Counted from the stretch's first letter, positions 7,359 to 16,289 are shown. The stretch: 64,000 nucleotides of DNA from DAOUBF01 sp034432795 (GCA_034432795.1 DAOUBF010000088.1:10517-74516), one strand, 5' to 3'. Made by a program: numbers and translations. The notes: generated from the letters alone by a model not told the origin.

Positions 7359-9336
7359 CCTGGCTCTACGCCTGTGGCACGCCATTACCGCCGTGAGCAT
7401 CCGCGCCAAGATCGCTGGCATGGTGGTGGGGGTGGTGTTGCTCCTGGGGCTGGGAGTGACGCTCCAGGTGCGGGCGCGGCTGGCCGCCGAACTGGGGCAG
7501 AGCCTGCAGGAGCGCGGCATTGCTATCACCCGTGACCTGGCCGCCCGCAGCACCGACCTGATCCTGACCGGCAACACTTTCGCGCTCTACGCGCTGGTGC
7601 GCGACACGGTGGAGAACAACGCCGATGTGCGTTACGTGTTTATCCTCGGCCCGGACGGGCAGGTGTTGGTGCACTCCTTTGAGCAGGGCGTCCCTCCCGA
7701 TCTCTTGAGTGTTAATGTGCTGCCCGCAGAGGCCCCCTATCACGTTCAGGTCCTGGACAGCGATGAGGGCCTGATCCAGGATGTGGCCGCGCCTATCTTT
7801 GGGGGCCAGGTGGGGGTAGCGCGCGTAGGGCTTTCGCAAAACCGCCTGGCCGCGGCAGTGACCCGGGCGACGTGGGAGCTGATCGCGGCGACAGCGGCGG
7901 CGCTGGCGCTGGGGGTGGCCCTGGCATTGTTCCTCACCCACATCCTCACCCGGCCAGTCTTTGATCTGGTGGACCTGGCCCGCGCTGTCGGTCAGGGTGA
8001 CCTCTCCAGGCAGGTGAAGGTGTGGATGGCCGATGAGATCGGCGAACTGTCCGCAGCATTCAACCGGATGACGGCTGACCTGGCCCGTCATCGGGATGAC
8101 CTGCTACGCCACAACCGTGAACTCGTGGCGCTCAACAGCGTGGCGGCGGCGATCAGCGGCGCTCACGGGCCAGATGAGATGTTGACTGCGGCGTTGGGCA
8201 CGACGCTGGAGGTGATCGGCGCCCCGGCAGGATGGGTGGTTTTACCTGAGAGAGAAGGGGGGCGGCTGAGTATTGTGGCCTATCAGGGCCTGCCTGACAG
8301 TTTTGTCCAGGGGGAGAAGGCCGCTGATCTGGCAGAGTGTCTGTGCCGACAGGTGGTGGGCTATGCCGCAGCTGGCCTGCCTGAGGTGCGCTACGATTGC
8401 CCCCGCCTGGTTCGGCTACGGCGTTGTGGTAGCGATCTGTGTTGCCACGTGAGTGTGCCGCTGCTGGCGCGGGGGCGCGCAGTTGGGGTGATGAACATCG
8501 CCAGCAACGCGGCGCGCGGCGCCTTCACACCTGAAGAGCTGGCCTTGCTGGCGGCGATTGGCCAACAGGTGGGTGTGGCCGTGGAGAGCGCCCGGCTGTG
8601 GGAGGAAGTGCAGCGCCAGTCCGCCTTACGTGCCCGCCTGCTCAATCAGATCATCACGGCGCAGGAGGCAGAGCGCCAGCGCATCGCCCGTGAACTCCAC
8701 GACGAAGCCGGAAGCGCGCTGACCTCGCTCATCGTTGGGCTGCGTTTGATTGAGACGCGCACTGAGGGGAACGAGGCACTCCGCGCTCAGGCTGCCGATC
8801 TCAAGGCACTGGCGGGGCAGATCCTGGATGACCTGCACCGATTGTCGGTGGAGTTGCGGCCGAGTGCGCTTGACCGGCTGGGCCTGGTGACGGCGCTGGA
8901 ACAGTTCGTCCGCGACTATGGCCGTAAGCACGGTCTGAAAACCGATTTCCAGGCGGCGTGCCCGCCTGGGCTGCGCCTGCCAGCGGAGGTGGAGATGGCC
9001 TTGTACCGCATCGTTCAGGAGGCGTTGACCAATATCGTCCGCCATGCGGCGGCCACCCACGTGGGCGTCATCCTGGAATGGCGCCAGGGGGCGGTCGTGG
9101 CCATTGTTGAGGACGATGGGCGGGGCTTTGATGTGGCCGCGACGTTGGCCGGCGCCGGCGGGGGGCAACGGCTGGGTCTGTTCGGCATGCAGGAACGGGC
9201 CGCGCTGGTCGGCGGCCGGCTGACGCTGGAATCGGCGCCGGGCCAGGGGACGACGGTCTTCGTGGAGATACCCTTGGGGGCCAGCGTAGGGGCACGGCGC
9301 ACCGTGCCCCTACTTGAGGGGGTATCTGAAGGGTGA
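7345..9336 (+). CDS. Sensor histidine kinase, NarL-partner type (HAMP-GAF-HisKA_3)
   Basis: 663 residues. Transmembrane segments near residues 20-40 and 175-200 flank an extracytoplasmic sensor region; HAMP follows (residues ~200-250), then a GAF domain, HisKA_3 with the phospho-His in RQRIARELHDEAGSAL, and HATPase (EALTNIVRHA, DDGRGF, GLFGMQERA). The GAF domain carries six cysteines (CLC, DC, RC, LCC), possibly a redox or metal site. ATG 7345 overlaps the binding-protein gene. The last ~15 residues (VGARRTVPLL) are encoded by a dispersed palindrome. Likely senses through the adjacent PhnD-like lipoprotein and phosphorylates the next gene's product. Confidence 0.9.
   Translation: MRNTDLALRLWHAITAVSIRAKIAGMVVGVVLLLGLGVTLQVRARLAAELGQSLQERGIAITRDLAARSTDLILTGNTFALYALVRDTVENNADVRYVFILGPDGQVLVHSFEQGVPPDLLSVNVLPAEAPYHVQVLDSDEGLIQDVAAPIFGGQVGVARVGLSQNRLAAAVTRATWELIAATAAALALGVALALFLTHILTRPVFDLVDLARAVGQGDLSRQVKVWMADEIGELSAAFNRMTADLARHRDDLLRHNRELVALNSVAAAISGAHGPDEMLTAALGTTLEVIGAPAGWVVLPEREGGRLSIVAYQGLPDSFVQGEKAADLAECLCRQVVGYAAAGLPEVRYDCPRLVRLRRCGSDLCCHVSVPLLARGRAVGVMNIASNAARGAFTPEELALLAAIGQQVGVAVESARLWEEVQRQSALRARLLNQIITAQEAERQRIARELHDEAGSALTSLIVGLRLIETRTEGNEALRAQAADLKALAGQILDDLHRLSVELRPSALDRLGLVTALEQFVRDYGRKHGLKTDFQAACPPGLRLPAEVEMALYRIVQEALTNIVRHAAATHVGVILEWRQGAVVAIVEDDGRGFDVAATLAGAGGGQRLGLFGMQERAALVGGRLTLESAPGQGTTVFVEIPLGASVGARRTVPLLEGVSEG
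9280..9312. repeat. GTAGGGGC palindrome (family F) at the kinase 3' end
   Basis: GTAGGGGCACGG / CCGTGCCCCTAC-type inverted repeat, read in frame as the kinase C-terminus. Related copies: 16262-16289, 22670-22692 and 22713-22744; a half copy starts at 28383. Confidence 0.65.
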
Positions 9337-9345
9337 AGGAAAAGG

Positions 9346-10014
9346 ATGTCTCGGAGCCGCATCCTGTTGGTTGACGACCATGCTGTCCTGCGCGCCGGGC
9401 TGAGGGCTTTGCTGGGGACGCAGCCCGACCTGGTGGTGGTGGGGGAGGCAGGCAACGCTGCAGAGGCCTTGCGCCTGGCGCAGGGCTTACAGCCCGACAT
9501 CGTGCTTTTGGACATCAGTATGCCGGGGCTGGACGGCCTGGCAGCATTGCGCCAGATGCGCCAGGTGGCTCCCTCTGCGCGGGTGCTCATTCTCACCATG
9601 CACGCTGAGGAAAGCTTTCTGCGGGCGGCGCTGGCCGAGGGGGCCGCCGGTTATCTCCTTAAACGTAGCGCTGAGGGAGACCTGCTGGCAGCGCTACGTG
9701 CCGTGGCCCGGGGCGAAGCCTTCCTGGACCCGGCGCTGACACGGGCGCTGATTGACGGCTACCTGGCGGAGGAGCAGGGCCACACCCCCCGGCAGGCTGC
9801 TCCACAGGTGGACTACGATGGCCTCACCGCACGTGAGATTGAGGTATTGCGCCTGATCGCCCAGGGCTATACCAACGCCGAGATCGCCGAGCGGCTGGTC
9901 ATCAGCGTCAAGACGGTGGAGACGCATAAGGCGCATATCATGGATAAGCTGGGCAGGCGCAGCCGGGTGGAACTCGTGCGCTATGCTCTGGAGAAGGGCT
10001 TGCTGGCGGAGTAG
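9346..10014 (+). CDS. NarL/FixJ-family response regulator
   Basis: 222 residues. The receiver domain has the acidic pair (VDDH), phospho-acceptor Asp56 in LLDISMPG, and the LKRSAEG Lys. A LuxR-type helix-turn-helix is at the C-terminus (LTAREIEVLRLIAQGYTNAE, then SVKTVETHKAHIMDKLG). It follows the kinase gene by 9 nt and is its likely partner. The neighbouring molybdoenzyme operon, 270 bp downstream on the same strand, is the obvious target. Confidence 0.93.
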   Translation: MSRSRILLVDDHAVLRAGLRALLGTQPDLVVVGEAGNAAEALRLAQGLQPDIVLLDISMPGLDGLAALRQMRQVAPSARVLILTMHAEESFLRAALAEGAAGYLLKRSAEGDLLAALRAVARGEAFLDPALTRALIDGYLAEEQGHTPRQAAPQVDYDGLTAREIEVLRLIAQGYTNAEIAERLVISVKTVETHKAHIMDKLGRRSRVELVRYALEKGLLAE

Positions 10015-10126
10015 CCAGGCCGCAGGCTCTCAGGCCACCTCTATACCCGAATAGGTCCCTCGTTTTATCCGCTGGGGCAGGTCTTGAGCACGCCTCCAAG
10101 CTGAATCCGGCCAGGGCACCCCGGCG

Positions 10127-10148
10127 CTATCAGGGAATTCCCTGATAG
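10127..10148. promoter_or_regulatory. Perfect 22-bp palindrome, probable operator of the respiratory operon
   Basis: CTATCAGGGAATTCCCTGATAG is fully self-complementary. It lies about 135 nt upstream of the first gene of the oxidoreductase operon, a typical place for a NarL-type activator. A weak -10 (CATAAT, 10234-10239) lies downstream. The bound protein is inferred, not shown. Confidence 0.6.
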
Positions 10149-10283
10149 TAGCCGCCTGAAATCAGGGTGCGCCCCGATGCCTTCCCCGGCAAGATCAGTG
10201 TCCGACCTGATACACACCGCCCGCATTTCACCCCATAATAGTGGCAATTCGGCACGGCAGCCGTTTACCTCTTGGAGGCGTGC

Positions 10284-10922
10284 ATGGCGAAGAAGCGCTA
10301 TGGCATGGCGATTGACCTGCGTCGCTGCGTGGGCTGTGAAGCCTGCACGATCGCCTGTAAGCAGGAGAACCATACACCGCCCGGCGTGGCCTATGCCAAG
10401 GTGATCAAGCAGGAAACGGGGACGTACCCGCACGTCCGCCGCACCTTCCTCCCCGTGTTATGTAATCACTGCGATGACCCGCCCTGTGTGCCCGTGTGCC
10501 CGGTGGGAGCGACCTGGAAGCGCGAAGAGGACGGTATCGTGGTGGTGGACTATGAGGTGTGCATCGGCTGCCGCTACTGCGTGACGGCCTGCCCCTATGG
10601 CGCCCGCTATTTTGATTTCGGCGACAATTATTATGAGCCGATGAACGCCTTTGAGGAGCAGCCCTCGCCGGAGTACGGCAAGAGTTGGGACCGGCGGAAC
10701 GGTGGCAGCCCTATCGGCAACGTGCGCAAATGCACTTTCTGCCTGCACCGGCTGGCCCGGGGCGAGGAGCCAGCCTGTGTCCAGACCTGTATGGCCCGCG
10801 CCCGCATCTTCGGCGACCTGAACGATCCGGACAGCGAGGTCTCGCGCCTGATCGCCGAGCGCCGCCACTTCCGCCTGAAGGAAGAACTGGGCACCGGGCC
10901 GAATGTCTATTACCTGGTGTGA
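10284..10922 (+). CDS. Four-cluster ferredoxin subunit of a molybdopterin oxidoreductase
   Basis: 212 residues of the DmsB/PsrB/NrfC type. Four Cys groups are visible: CVGCEACTIAC, CNHCDDPPCVPVCP, CIGCRYCVTACP, and CTFCLHRLARGEEPACVQTC, enough for four [4Fe-4S] clusters. It should pass electrons between the membrane subunit and the molybdenum subunit encoded downstream. The start at 10284 is set by TGGAGG seven bases upstream. The protein has no signal peptide; proteins of this type are usually co-exported with the Tat-dependent partner. Confidence 0.92.
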   Translation: MAKKRYGMAIDLRRCVGCEACTIACKQENHTPPGVAYAKVIKQETGTYPHVRRTFLPVLCNHCDDPPCVPVCPVGATWKREEDGIVVVDYEVCIGCRYCVTACPYGARYFDFGDNYYEPMNAFEEQPSPEYGKSWDRRNGGSPIGNVRKCTFCLHRLARGEEPACVQTCMARARIFGDLNDPDSEVSRLIAERRHFRLKEELGTGPNVYYLV

Positions 10923-10935
10923 GAGGAGGCCGGGC

Positions 10936-12501
10936 ATGAAGTCTAACCGAACTGTGGCGATCGCCTACCTGGCCCTGTTGAGCGTCGTCGCCCTGGTCGG
11001 TGTAGCTGCCATTGCTGTGCGTACCAGCCAGGGCCTGCGCGTGACTAACCTGACCAGTCTGGTGCCTTGGGGCCTGTGGGTGGCCTTTTACATCTATTTC
11101 ATTGGCCTGTCCGCCGGGTCGTTCCTGATCTCTACGTTGATCTACGTCTTCGGCATCAAGCGCTTTGAGCCGGTGGGGCGGCTGGCCATCTTCGTCGCTT
11201 TTATCGCCATGCTCACCGGCCTGCTGTTCATCCTGCTGGACCTGGGCCATATGGAGCGCTTCTGGACAGTGTTCTTCCGTCGCAACAGCCGTTCGGTGCT
11301 GGAGTGGGAGATCCATTTCTACAACCTCTACATCGTTATCCTGCTCTCCGAGCTTTGGCTGCTTATGCGCCGTGACCTGATCCGCCGGGGGCAGGGGCAG
11401 GGCCTGAAAGCCAGCCTATGCCGGTTGCTGGCCCTGGGCAGTACAGACCTGTCCGAGGCGTCGGCAGCGCAGGACATGCGGGCAGTGCGCCTGCTGGGGA
11501 TGTTGGGCGTGCCGGTGGCGCTGGCGGTGCACGGCGGTACCGGAGCGATCTTCGCTGTGGTCAAGGCGCGCCCTTATTGGTACACCGGCCTGTTCCCGCT
11601 CATCTTCATTGTCTCGGCGCTGGCCTCAGGCGGGGCACTCCTCACCTTCCTGTATGCCTTCTTTGGCCGCCGGGATGAGCATCATAGCGATCTGGTCATC
11701 AGCCTGGGCAGGCTGGTGGCCGGCTTCCTGGCCCTGGACCTGGTGTTTCTGGCGAGCGAGATGTTGGTGGGGCTATATGGCGCGGTGCCCGACCATCTGG
11801 CGACCTACCAGGCGATCCTCACCGGCCCGTTCTGGTATGTGTTCTGGATCGGCCAACTCGGCCTGGGGGCGATTGTCCCCCTGGCTTTGATTCTGTCCCG
11901 CCATACACGTGCCTCTGTGGGCTGGATCGGCGTGGCCGGGGCGCTGATCGTCGTGGGCATCCTGGGGGTGCGCCTGAATATTGTCATCCCACCGCTGACC
12001 GTGCCGCTCATGCCCGGCATTGACAGCGCCTACCCCCTGGGGCGCTTCTCCACGTTTGAATTCACCGGCCTGGCGGGGACGCTGTTCGCGCTGGCTATCG
12101 CTGCCTTCGTGATCGCCTCCGGCTGGATCATTGCCTATTTGACCCGTCTGCCACGCCTGCCGGTGGAGCGCTGGCTGGCCCGTGCCGCCGGGCTGGCCGT
12201 CGTGGCCGGCTTCGTGTTCATGGGGCTGCGCTTCCTGGATGTGGGCATTGCGCCTGAGGTCGTGGCGCTCTCCGGCGCCCCTGCCCGCCTGCCGCTGTTC
12301 TTCGGCGGCTCGCTGCGAGCGCAAGACCCGACCTTCTATTCACCCAGCCCGATTGAATGGCTCTCCTCTATGGGGCTGGTGGCATTGGCAGTGATGGCGT
12401 TCACAGCGGGCAAACTGCTCCTGCCCCTGGAGGCCGAGCCAGAGCCATCGCCTCAGCCGCGCCGTTTCCCAGGATTTGAGCCTGAACTGGACGAAGCCTG
12501 A
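10936..12501 (+). CDS. NrfD/PsrC-type membrane quinone-reactive subunit
   Basis: 521 residues with about ten hydrophobic segments. The early loop VPWGLWVAFYIYFIGLSAGS matches the start of NrfD/PsrC proteins, which bind quinone without heme. It anchors the oxidoreductase and exchanges electrons with the quinone pool via the ferredoxin subunit. ATG 10936 follows GAGGAGG. Gap to the upstream gene is 13 nt. The C-terminus is a short Pro/Glu-rich tail. Confidence 0.9.
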   Translation: MKSNRTVAIAYLALLSVVALVGVAAIAVRTSQGLRVTNLTSLVPWGLWVAFYIYFIGLSAGSFLISTLIYVFGIKRFEPVGRLAIFVAFIAMLTGLLFILLDLGHMERFWTVFFRRNSRSVLEWEIHFYNLYIVILLSELWLLMRRDLIRRGQGQGLKASLCRLLALGSTDLSEASAAQDMRAVRLLGMLGVPVALAVHGGTGAIFAVVKARPYWYTGLFPLIFIVSALASGGALLTFLYAFFGRRDEHHSDLVISLGRLVAGFLALDLVFLASEMLVGLYGAVPDHLATYQAILTGPFWYVFWIGQLGLGAIVPLALILSRHTRASVGWIGVAGALIVVGILGVRLNIVIPPLTVPLMPGIDSAYPLGRFSTFEFTGLAGTLFALAIAAFVIASGWIIAYLTRLPRLPVERWLARAAGLAVVAGFVFMGLRFLDVGIAPEVVALSGAPARLPLFFGGSLRAQDPTFYSPSPIEWLSSMGLVALAVMAFTAGKLLLPLEAEPEPSPQPRRFPGFEPELDEA

Positions 12502-12530
12502 TGCTGAGTGCAGTAGAGTGAGGGGGAGAG

Positions 12531-15143
12531 ATGCACACACCACTTCTGACCCGTCGTGATTTCCTTAAGGCATTGGCTGCCACTGCCGGGCTGGCGGCGG
12601 TGGGCAATCGGTTTGTCCCTCTTCTCTTCACCGCTCCCGCCAGGGCAGGGGACGGGAATGGGACCTGGATCCCCACCTGTTGCAACATCTGCGGCGGGCA
12701 GACCGGCGTGCTGGTGCGCGTGGAGCATGGCCGCGTGGCCAAGATTGAGCCGAACCCGGATAACCCTATCGGCGTGGCTAACGTCTCCACCGATTTCTGG
12801 CGCTGGAAGAACACCGATGGCGCCGCCATGTGCCCCAAGGGCAACTCCGCTATCATGGCGCTGTACGACCCGGACCGGCTTAAAACGCCGCTTAAGCGCA
12901 CCAACCCCGACAAGAGCGCGGGCGCCGACCCGGGCTGGGTCGCCATTTCCTGGGAGCAGGCGCTTGACGAGATCGCCGGGCGGCTCAAGGCATTGCGCGA
13001 TGCGGGCGAGGCCCACAAGCTTATCTGGTTCAGCGAAGACCACTCCTTCGTGGACATTCAGCAAGACTTCTGTGCGCTGTACGGCACGCCCAACTATCAC
13101 AACCACTCCAACCTGTGCGATGTCTCACGCAAAGCCAGCTTCAAACTGGTCATGGGCGATGAGCGCCCGCTAGGCGACTTCGCCAACGCCCGCTATATCC
13201 TGCTCTTCGGCTGGAACCCGCTCTCGGCCACCAAATGGTCGCACCTGCCGCGCATCTTCACCCGCGCCATTGAGCGCGGCGCCAAGCTGGTCGTGGTGGA
13301 CCCCAACCTGAGCAACACGGCCGCCCGCGCCCACGAGTGGGTGCCGATTCGCCCGGCGACTGACGGGGCACTGGCCCTGGCGCTGGCCCACCTGCTGATC
13401 AAGTGGGACCTATACGACAAGGATTTCGTTCAGAATTGGACGGTCGGTTTTGAGGCCTTCGCCGACTACGTCGCTGATAAGACGCCCGAATGGGCCGAGC
13501 ATATCACCAGCGTCCCCGCCGCCACCATCCGCCACATTGCCCGTGACCTGGGGACGATCAAGCCGGCGGTGGTGGACGTGTGGAGCGGCCCCGGCCAGCA
13601 CTCCAATGCTGTCCAGAGTGGGCGGGCGATTGCCCTGCTTAATGTGTTGCTAGGCTCGGTGGACCGGCCGGGGACAATGATCAACCCTGAACGCAAGGGC
13701 GGCGCGCACCAGCCGGTGAAAGGCCCGAAGATCACCCAGCCGCGCCTGGACGGGCGCGACACGCTCTACCCCTTCGCCCACAGCTCCGGCATCTACACCG
13801 AGGTTCTCCAGGTCCTGCTCAACGATGGCAAGGACCGCTATGGTAGAGAGCTGTATATGCCCAAGGTCGGTGTGATCATCTTCCAGAACATGGCCATGTC
13901 GGTGCCGGGCAGTTCCGATGTGGCCAGGGCGCTGAGGAAGCTGGAGTACCTGGTGGTGGTGGACACACACCTGTCGGAGACGGCACAACTGGCCGACATC
14001 GTGCTGCCGGGGACGGTCTATCTGGAGCGCTATGATCTGAACAACAACTGGGTGACCTGGCCCACGCTGGGGTTGCGCCAGCCGGTGGTGGAGCCGATCT
14101 TCGGCCAGTTGCCGGAGTACGAATTCGTGGTGGCATTGGGCCGACGGTTGGGGCTGACCGATGCCGAGGGCAAGGAGTGGTTCTGGCTGGGGCCGAAGTC
14201 GGGCCAGCGTATAGGGAGCACGAAGGCATGGTACGAAGAGTACCTGTCTGTGCAACTGGAGAAGGGTGGCCCGGCGATGAGCCTAGAGCAACTTAAGGCC
14301 CTGCCCGGCGCCATCTGGGTGGACCCGAAGGGCACGATTTACGAGAAATGGAAAAGCGAGGTCAGGCCCCCGGAAGGCGCACGTGCGTACAGTGGCTGGG
14401 CACTCCTCAAAAGCGCTGATGGGAAGGCGGTCCTGGGCTATCGGGATGAGCGGGGGAGAGCGTTCGGGCCAGATGGGGGACCTCTACAGGTCCCTCAGGA
14501 TGCCCAGGTGGATGCCAGTGTGCAGCAGGTCATCATTGAACAGGATGGCAGGTTGTGGGGCTATGTGGACGCCAGGGGCATCCTGAAGGATAAGAACGGT
14601 AAGGGCCTGGGCCTGCTGCGCCAGGGCAAATTCGTCAAGGGCTGGAACACGCCCTCGCGCCTGTGTGAGTTCGTCTCAGAGCAGGCGGCGGCTAAAAAGG
14701 ACGCCAACGGGAATATGATTGACGCCCTGCCGGTTTACGTCCCCCGCGATTGGTTCCCCAGCCCGGAGTATCCACTGTACTTTATCTCGTGGAAAGAGGC
14801 GCCGCATACACACACGCGCACCTTTAATAACCCTTACCTGATGGAGCTGCGCGGCTGGAATCCCTTGCGCATCAACACCCAGACGGCTGCCCGGCTAGGC
14901 ATCCGCACCGGCGACGAGGTGTGGGTGGAATCACCTTATGGCCGGGTGAAGGCGGTAGCCGAGGTCACCGAGGGTATCCACCCGGAGGTGGTGGGCTGGA
15001 TGCGGGGGTTCGGTCATTGGGCGCTGGGGAAGATCGCGCGTGGCAAGGGTGCTCATGACAATGTGCTCTTGCCCCTGAAGTCCGATCCGATTTCAGGGAT
15101 GTCGCTGAATAAAGAGGCCTGCGTGCGGGTGTATAAAGCATGA
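12531..15143 (+). CDS. Molybdopterin oxidoreductase catalytic subunit (Tat-exported, substrate unknown)
   Basis: 870 residues. Tat signal TRRDFLKALAATAG at the N-terminus. The Fe-S region reads C50-C51-x2-C54-x3-T58 and C101 in MCPKGN; the third Cys of the usual CxxCxxxC is Thr58. Cys196 in NHSNLCDVS is the likely Mo ligand, as in PsrA/PhsA/ArrA/NapA-type enzymes. Further molybdopterin-binding segments are ILLFGWNP, VVVDPNLSNTA and, in the C-terminal domain, THTRTFNNPYLMELRGW. The operon pattern (Fe-S, NrfD, Mo subunit, chaperone) fits a sulfur-compound, arsenic or similar respiratory enzyme. The substrate cannot be read; the PhnD-type sensor beside it suggests an oxyanion. Confidence 0.88.
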   Translation: MHTPLLTRRDFLKALAATAGLAAVGNRFVPLLFTAPARAGDGNGTWIPTCCNICGGQTGVLVRVEHGRVAKIEPNPDNPIGVANVSTDFWRWKNTDGAAMCPKGNSAIMALYDPDRLKTPLKRTNPDKSAGADPGWVAISWEQALDEIAGRLKALRDAGEAHKLIWFSEDHSFVDIQQDFCALYGTPNYHNHSNLCDVSRKASFKLVMGDERPLGDFANARYILLFGWNPLSATKWSHLPRIFTRAIERGAKLVVVDPNLSNTAARAHEWVPIRPATDGALALALAHLLIKWDLYDKDFVQNWTVGFEAFADYVADKTPEWAEHITSVPAATIRHIARDLGTIKPAVVDVWSGPGQHSNAVQSGRAIALLNVLLGSVDRPGTMINPERKGGAHQPVKGPKITQPRLDGRDTLYPFAHSSGIYTEVLQVLLNDGKDRYGRELYMPKVGVIIFQNMAMSVPGSSDVARALRKLEYLVVVDTHLSETAQLADIVLPGTVYLERYDLNNNWVTWPTLGLRQPVVEPIFGQLPEYEFVVALGRRLGLTDAEGKEWFWLGPKSGQRIGSTKAWYEEYLSVQLEKGGPAMSLEQLKALPGAIWVDPKGTIYEKWKSEVRPPEGARAYSGWALLKSADGKAVLGYRDERGRAFGPDGGPLQVPQDAQVDASVQQVIIEQDGRLWGYVDARGILKDKNGKGLGLLRQGKFVKGWNTPSRLCEFVSEQAAAKKDANGNMIDALPVYVPRDWFPSPEYPLYFISWKEAPHTHTRTFNNPYLMELRGWNPLRINTQTAARLGIRTGDEVWVESPYGRVKAVAEVTEGIHPEVVGWMRGFGHWALGKIARGKGAHDNVLLPLKSDPISGMSLNKEACVRVYKA

Positions 15144-15877
15144 ATGAGAGGCTCTCACCTCCGGCCCCTGACCCCTCCCCCAGTACCGGGCTTCAGCCCG
15201 GTTGTTGGCAAGGGGAAGAGGCGATCCTGGCCTGGGGTCGGGCCGCACTGTACAACTTTCTGGCGGCGGTCTTCTTGGAACCGCCGGATGAGCGCTGGGC
15301 CAATAGCCTGTGGGACGGTGGGCTGGCGGAAGCGCTGGCGTTGGTGGCCACAGCCGACGAAGCGAAGGCTCTGATCGCCTGGATGGCCTGCGGCGACGCG
15401 GGTGGGTGGCAGGAGGAACTGGCACGTGCCTATACCCGGCACCTGGTCGTGCCGGGGCCGGACTACGTGCCCCCTTACGGCTCGGTGTATCGGGATGGCC
15501 CCGATGGCCCGCCGGGAACGTGGCAGGGGCGGCCGACCTTGTGGGGGCCGTCGTCGGTGGCGGTGGCCCAGGCTTACCGTGAGGCCGGGCTGGCGCTGGC
15601 GCCCGGCGGCCCACAGGTGCCCGACCATATCGGGCTGGAGTTGCAGTTTATGCAGCACCTGTGCGCCTGTGAGGCCGGGGCATCGAGCCGGGGGGAGAGC
15701 GATGCAGCCGCAGCCTGGCGGGCGCGGCAGGCTGCCTTCCTGCGCCATCACCTGCTCCCCTGGGCGCCTGCCTTTTGCGCCCGGCTGGATTCTGAGGGCA
15801 TCCATCTTTTCTATCGGCTGATCGCCCGCCTGACCCGTGCCTTTCTGGAGAGCGAAAGAGAGGAGACCGAACTGTGA
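15140..15877 (+). CDS. TorD/DmsD-like molybdoenzyme maturation chaperone
   Basis: 245 residues. The family hallmark PDHIGLELQFMQHLC is near residue 155, and the body is all-helical as expected. These cytoplasmic chaperones bind the Tat signal and the apo-form of the partner enzyme, here the product of the gene just upstream (ATGA overlap). The first ~28 residues (PPAPDPSPSTGLQPG) precede the normal family start and are encoded by a CCGGGCTTCAGCCCGG palindrome, so the N-terminus looks extended by repeat insertion. Confidence 0.85.
   Translation: MNERLSPPAPDPSPSTGLQPGCWQGEEAILAWGRAALYNFLAAVFLEPPDERWANSLWDGGLAEALALVATADEAKALIAWMACGDAGGWQEELARAYTRHLVVPGPDYVPPYGSVYRDGPDGPPGTWQGRPTLWGPSSVAVAQAYREAGLALAPGGPQVPDHIGLELQFMQHLCACEAGASSRGESDAAAAWRARQAAFLRHHLLPWAPAFCARLDSEGIHLFYRLIARLTRAFLESEREETEL
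15181..15203. repeat. CCGGGCTTCAGCCCGG palindrome (family B) inside the chaperone gene
   Basis: Perfect inverted repeat (15186-15201) with the shared flank CAGTA. Other copies at 43533-43555 and, reversed, 44468-44494. Confidence 0.8.
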
Positions 15878-16242
15878 GATTCTGGGTGATCGCTATCGCC
15901 GTCGTCATCCCGCTGGCCATGCTGCTCAGCCTGCTGCTTCCCCTGTTCGCTGGCCCGGCGGAACAGGCGGCTGGGCCGGAGGCAATCGCCCCCTCCGGCG
16001 TCCAGCCGGGTGAGGCAGCGCGGGGGCAGGCTATCTACCGTTCGCGTTGTCTGGGCTGCCATGCACCTGAGGCCCGCTTTGCCCCGCCACACACTGCGGC
16101 CACCCTGGCAAAGTACCCGGACGATGACGCCCTGATTCAGGTGATCCGGGCCGGTCGCGATCCCATGCCGGCCTTTACTGAGGACATGCTCAGCGAGCAG
16201 CAACTCGCCGATCTGCTCGCCTACCTGCGGACATTGAAATGA
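15874..16242 (+). CDS. Membrane-anchored monoheme cytochrome c
   Basis: 122 residues. An N-terminal hydrophobic segment (residues 4-26) anchors or exports it; a single heme site CLGCH (near residue 59) is followed by a likely Met ligand in DPMPAF. The C-terminal helix LADLLAYLRTLK is typical of class I cytochrome c. GTG start overlaps the chaperone stop (GTGA). As last gene of the oxidoreductase operon it may pass electrons to or from the molybdoenzyme on the outer face. Confidence 0.85.
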   Translation: MRFWVIAIAVVIPLAMLLSLLLPLFAGPAEQAAGPEAIAPSGVQPGEAARGQAIYRSRCLGCHAPEARFAPPHTAATLAKYPDDDALIQVIRAGRDPMPAFTEDMLSEQQLADLLAYLRTLK

Positions 16243-16261
16243 CCTGGCTGTGCCGGGGAGC

Positions 16262-16289
16262 GTAGGGGCGCATGGCCGTGCGCCCCTAC
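16262..16289. repeat. GTAGGGGCGCA hairpin (family F) between convergent genes
   Basis: 11-bp perfect arms (16262-16272 and 16279-16289) with a 6-nt loop. It lacks a T tract, so any terminator role is uncertain. Confidence 0.65.

Noticed and set aside
12531..15143. Naming the molybdoenzyme as arsenate reductase ArrA or tetrathionate reductase TtrA
   Set aside because: Layout is similar but the Fe-S motif differs and no substrate-specific residue could be read.
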